A program made the translations under genes and the position numbers. Source: Planctomycetota bacterium (GTDB lineage: Bacteria; Planctomycetota; Planctomycetia; Pirellulales; UBA1268). Taken from it: a DNA stretch of 6,622 nt. Positions 5,325-6,622 of this stretch are shown here, piece after piece. Numbering within the stretch: the stretch's first letter is position 1; each line of letters starts with the position of its first letter. The notes under the pieces were generated by a model. That model saw nothing but the letters and a program-made list of their open reading frames with translations, searched no databases and was not told where the DNA came from. The stretch lies in contig QWPO01000100.1 in the NCBI GenBank assembly GCA_003669255.1, positions 1-6,622 on the forward strand, read 5' to 3'.

Positions 5325-6575
5325 ATGCGAACCTTGCAAGCGGCTTGGGTGGGTGCCGTGGTCGCGTCGGCGATGTCATGGGCCGCCCCCGCTTTGGCTC
5401 GTGAACGCGCGGCTGCACCGTCGAAGGACCGCACCGTCGTGGCCCGCTGTGACGGCGGCTTCCTCGAGACCCTCGGGGGACACGCCGTCCTGCACGTCGC
5501 CGGCACGCCCTACGAGATGGGCTTCCAGCACGGCCGTCTGCTCCGGGAGCACGTGCACGCCGTGGTCCGGTTCCTACTCGACGAGAAGGCCAAGGAGATG
5601 ACGGCCGAGGTGGCCGGCATGGAACTGATGTCGCCGCAGGTCATCATCCAGGGCATCCAGGCGGTGCAGCAGCCCTTCCTCCCCGAATGGTACGACGAGG
5701 AACTCCGCGGGCTGGCCGACGGCTCGGGGGTGCCGCTGGCTGACATCCGCACGGTCAACTTCATCCCGGAGCTCTTCCACTGCTCCGGATTTGCAGTGTC
5801 GGGTGCGGCCACGGGCAACGAGCACACCTACCACGGCCGCGTCCTCGACTATGGCTGTGACTGGAAGCTCCAGGAGCACCCGGTCGTGATCGTGGCCAGG
5901 CCCGCCGGCAAGATCCCGTTCGTCAACGTCGGCTACGCCGGCTTCATCGGCAGCGTGACCGGCATGAATGCGGAGCGGATCAGCGCGGGGGAGATGGGGG
6001 GTGCGGGCCTCGGCAAGTGGCTCGGCGTGCCGATGGCGATCCTGATGCGGGAGGTGCTCCAGGGGGCCGACACGCTCGCCGAGGCGGTGGCGGTGTTTCG
6101 CGACAACCCGCGAACCTGCGAATACTACTACGTGCTCGCCGACGGCAAGACCGGCGAGGCGGTGGCCCTCGAGGCAGGCGCCGACGTGTTTCGGGCGGTG
6201 GAGATGGGGGCCGCGTGCGATCGGCTGCCGCATGCCGTCGAGGACGCGGTGCTACTCTCGGCGGACGATCGCTACGAGCTCCTCGTGAAGCGGACGCGGG
6301 CGGCCCACGGCAGGATCGACGCGGAGGCAGCGCTGGCCCTGATGGACCGGCCCGTGAGCATGACGTCGAACCTGCACAACGTGCTCTTCGAGACGTCGAC
6401 CGGGCGGTTCTGGGTAGCGCATGCCTCTCCCGACGGCCAGCCTGCGGCCGAGCAGGCCTACCTGGGCTTCGACCTGCGGGAGTTGCTCGCGCACGAGCCC
6501 GGCCCGGACGCGAAGGAACTGCCGGGACCGGAACCGGCGGCCGTCGGCACGACGGTGGCCGCCGGCGTGGACTGA
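5325..6575 (+). CDS. Secreted C45-family Ntn-hydrolase (acyl-CoA:6-APA acyltransferase / linear-amide hydrolase-like)
   Basis: 416-aa exported enzyme of the C45 autoproteolytic acyltransferase/hydrolase family, expected to cleave or transfer acyl groups on amide bonds outside the cytoplasm; the substrate is unknown. Signal peptide: MRTLQAAWVGAVVASAMSWA then APALA|RE (cleavage about 25/26). GTPYEMGFQHGRLLREH (60-76) is the conserved N-terminal C45 signature. Cys153 in FHCSGFAVSG is the predicted nucleophile, exposed when the chain self-cleaves between H152 and C153. It is followed at the expected distance by T168, then GRVLDYGCDW (171-180), whose R172 and D175 match the family's GRNxD-like segment. 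SMTSNLHNVLFETSTGRFWVAH (345-366) matches the C-terminal core strands. The frame reaches back to ATGs at 5262, 5292 and 5319, but 5325 is chosen: GGGGGA (5314-5319) lies 5 bases upstream and the signal peptide begins there. It is divergent from the 262-aa gene, and a possible next gene starts 34 bases downstream. Confidence 0.87.
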   Translation: MRTLQAAWVGAVVASAMSWAAPALARERAAAPSKDRTVVARCDGGFLETLGGHAVLHVAGTPYEMGFQHGRLLREHVHAVVRFLLDEKAKEMTAEVAGMELMSPQVIIQGIQAVQQPFLPEWYDEELRGLADGSGVPLADIRTVNFIPELFHCSGFAVSGAATGNEHTYHGRVLDYGCDWKLQEHPVVIVARPAGKIPFVNVGYAGFIGSVTGMNAERISAGEMGGAGLGKWLGVPMAILMREVLQGADTLAEAVAVFRDNPRTCEYYYVLADGKTGEAVALEAGADVFRAVEMGAACDRLPHAVEDAVLLSADDRYELLVKRTRAAHGRIDAEAALALMDRPVSMTSNLHNVLFETSTGRFWVAHASPDGQPAAEQAYLGFDLRELLAHEPGPDAKELPGPEPAAVGTTVAAGVD

Positions 6576-6609
6576 GCGACCGGCACGCGTGCCTCGAGAG
6601 GAGCGGCGG

Positions 6610-6622
6610 ATGACGAGCGAAG
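6610..6622 (+). CDS. Possible start of a further gene, cut by window edge
   Basis: ATG at 6610 is preceded by AGAGGAG (6597-6603), a good Shine-Dalgarno with 6 bases spacing, and reads MTSE before the window ends. It lies 34 bases after the hydrolase stop on the same strand, so it may be the next gene of an operon. Four codons say nothing about the product. Confidence 0.45.

Noticed and set aside
6582..6593. 12-bp palindrome GGCACGCGTGCC after the hydrolase stop
   Set aside because: Too short and without loop or T-run for a terminator; such palindromes occur by chance in GC-rich DNA.
6017..6613. Plus-strand 198-aa frame overlapping the hydrolase in another phase
   Set aside because: Gly/Arg-rich shadow; the C45 frame is continuous and motif-bearing over the same bases.

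Overview
The window comes from a GC-rich bacterial chromosome. The organism is most likely a planctomycete. That is an inference from the GC-rich codon use and from a His-rich/YHS-like exported protein of a kind I associate with planctomycete metal-efflux loci; no rRNA or other taxonomic marker is present.

Left part (minus strand, reading from about 4345 down to 1): a probable heavy-metal efflux operon. In transcription order it holds (i) a short exported Cys-rich protein (4294-3866) behind a candidate promoter with a dyad in its spacer; (ii) a 277-aa exported protein with a His-rich N-terminus and a C-terminal YHS/TRASH-like Cys motif (3733-2900); (iii) a 747-aa periplasmic adaptor that is two complete HlyD/CusB-type adaptors in tandem (2913-670), whose start overlaps the previous gene by 14 bases; and (iv) the N-terminal 217 residues of a CusA/CzcA-type RND pump (651-1), cut by the window edge, with a strong Shine-Dalgarno 8 bases upstream. 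A GC-rich hairpin lies between (i) and (ii). No outer-membrane factor and no metal regulator are visible here.

Middle (minus strand, 5199-4411): a 262-aa protein of the putative glutamine-amidotransferase-like family (PF07090/COG5426 type), without a visible nucleophile-elbow cysteine. It lies upstream of the efflux genes in the same direction, 116 bases away, and is probably functionally unrelated.

Right part (plus strand, 5325-6575): a secreted Ntn-hydrolase of the C45 (acyl-CoA:6-APA acyltransferase-like) family with a signal peptide, transcribed divergently from the 262-aa gene. At the very end a Shine-Dalgarno and ATG (6610) suggest the first codons of another plus-strand gene.

Working model: the Cys-rich and His/YHS proteins would bind or buffer metal outside the cytoplasm and pass it to the adaptor-RND complex for export. 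The most unusual item is the adaptor duplication inside one polypeptide. No tRNA, rRNA, CRISPR array or insertion sequence was seen. No gap between genes exceeds about 130 bases.
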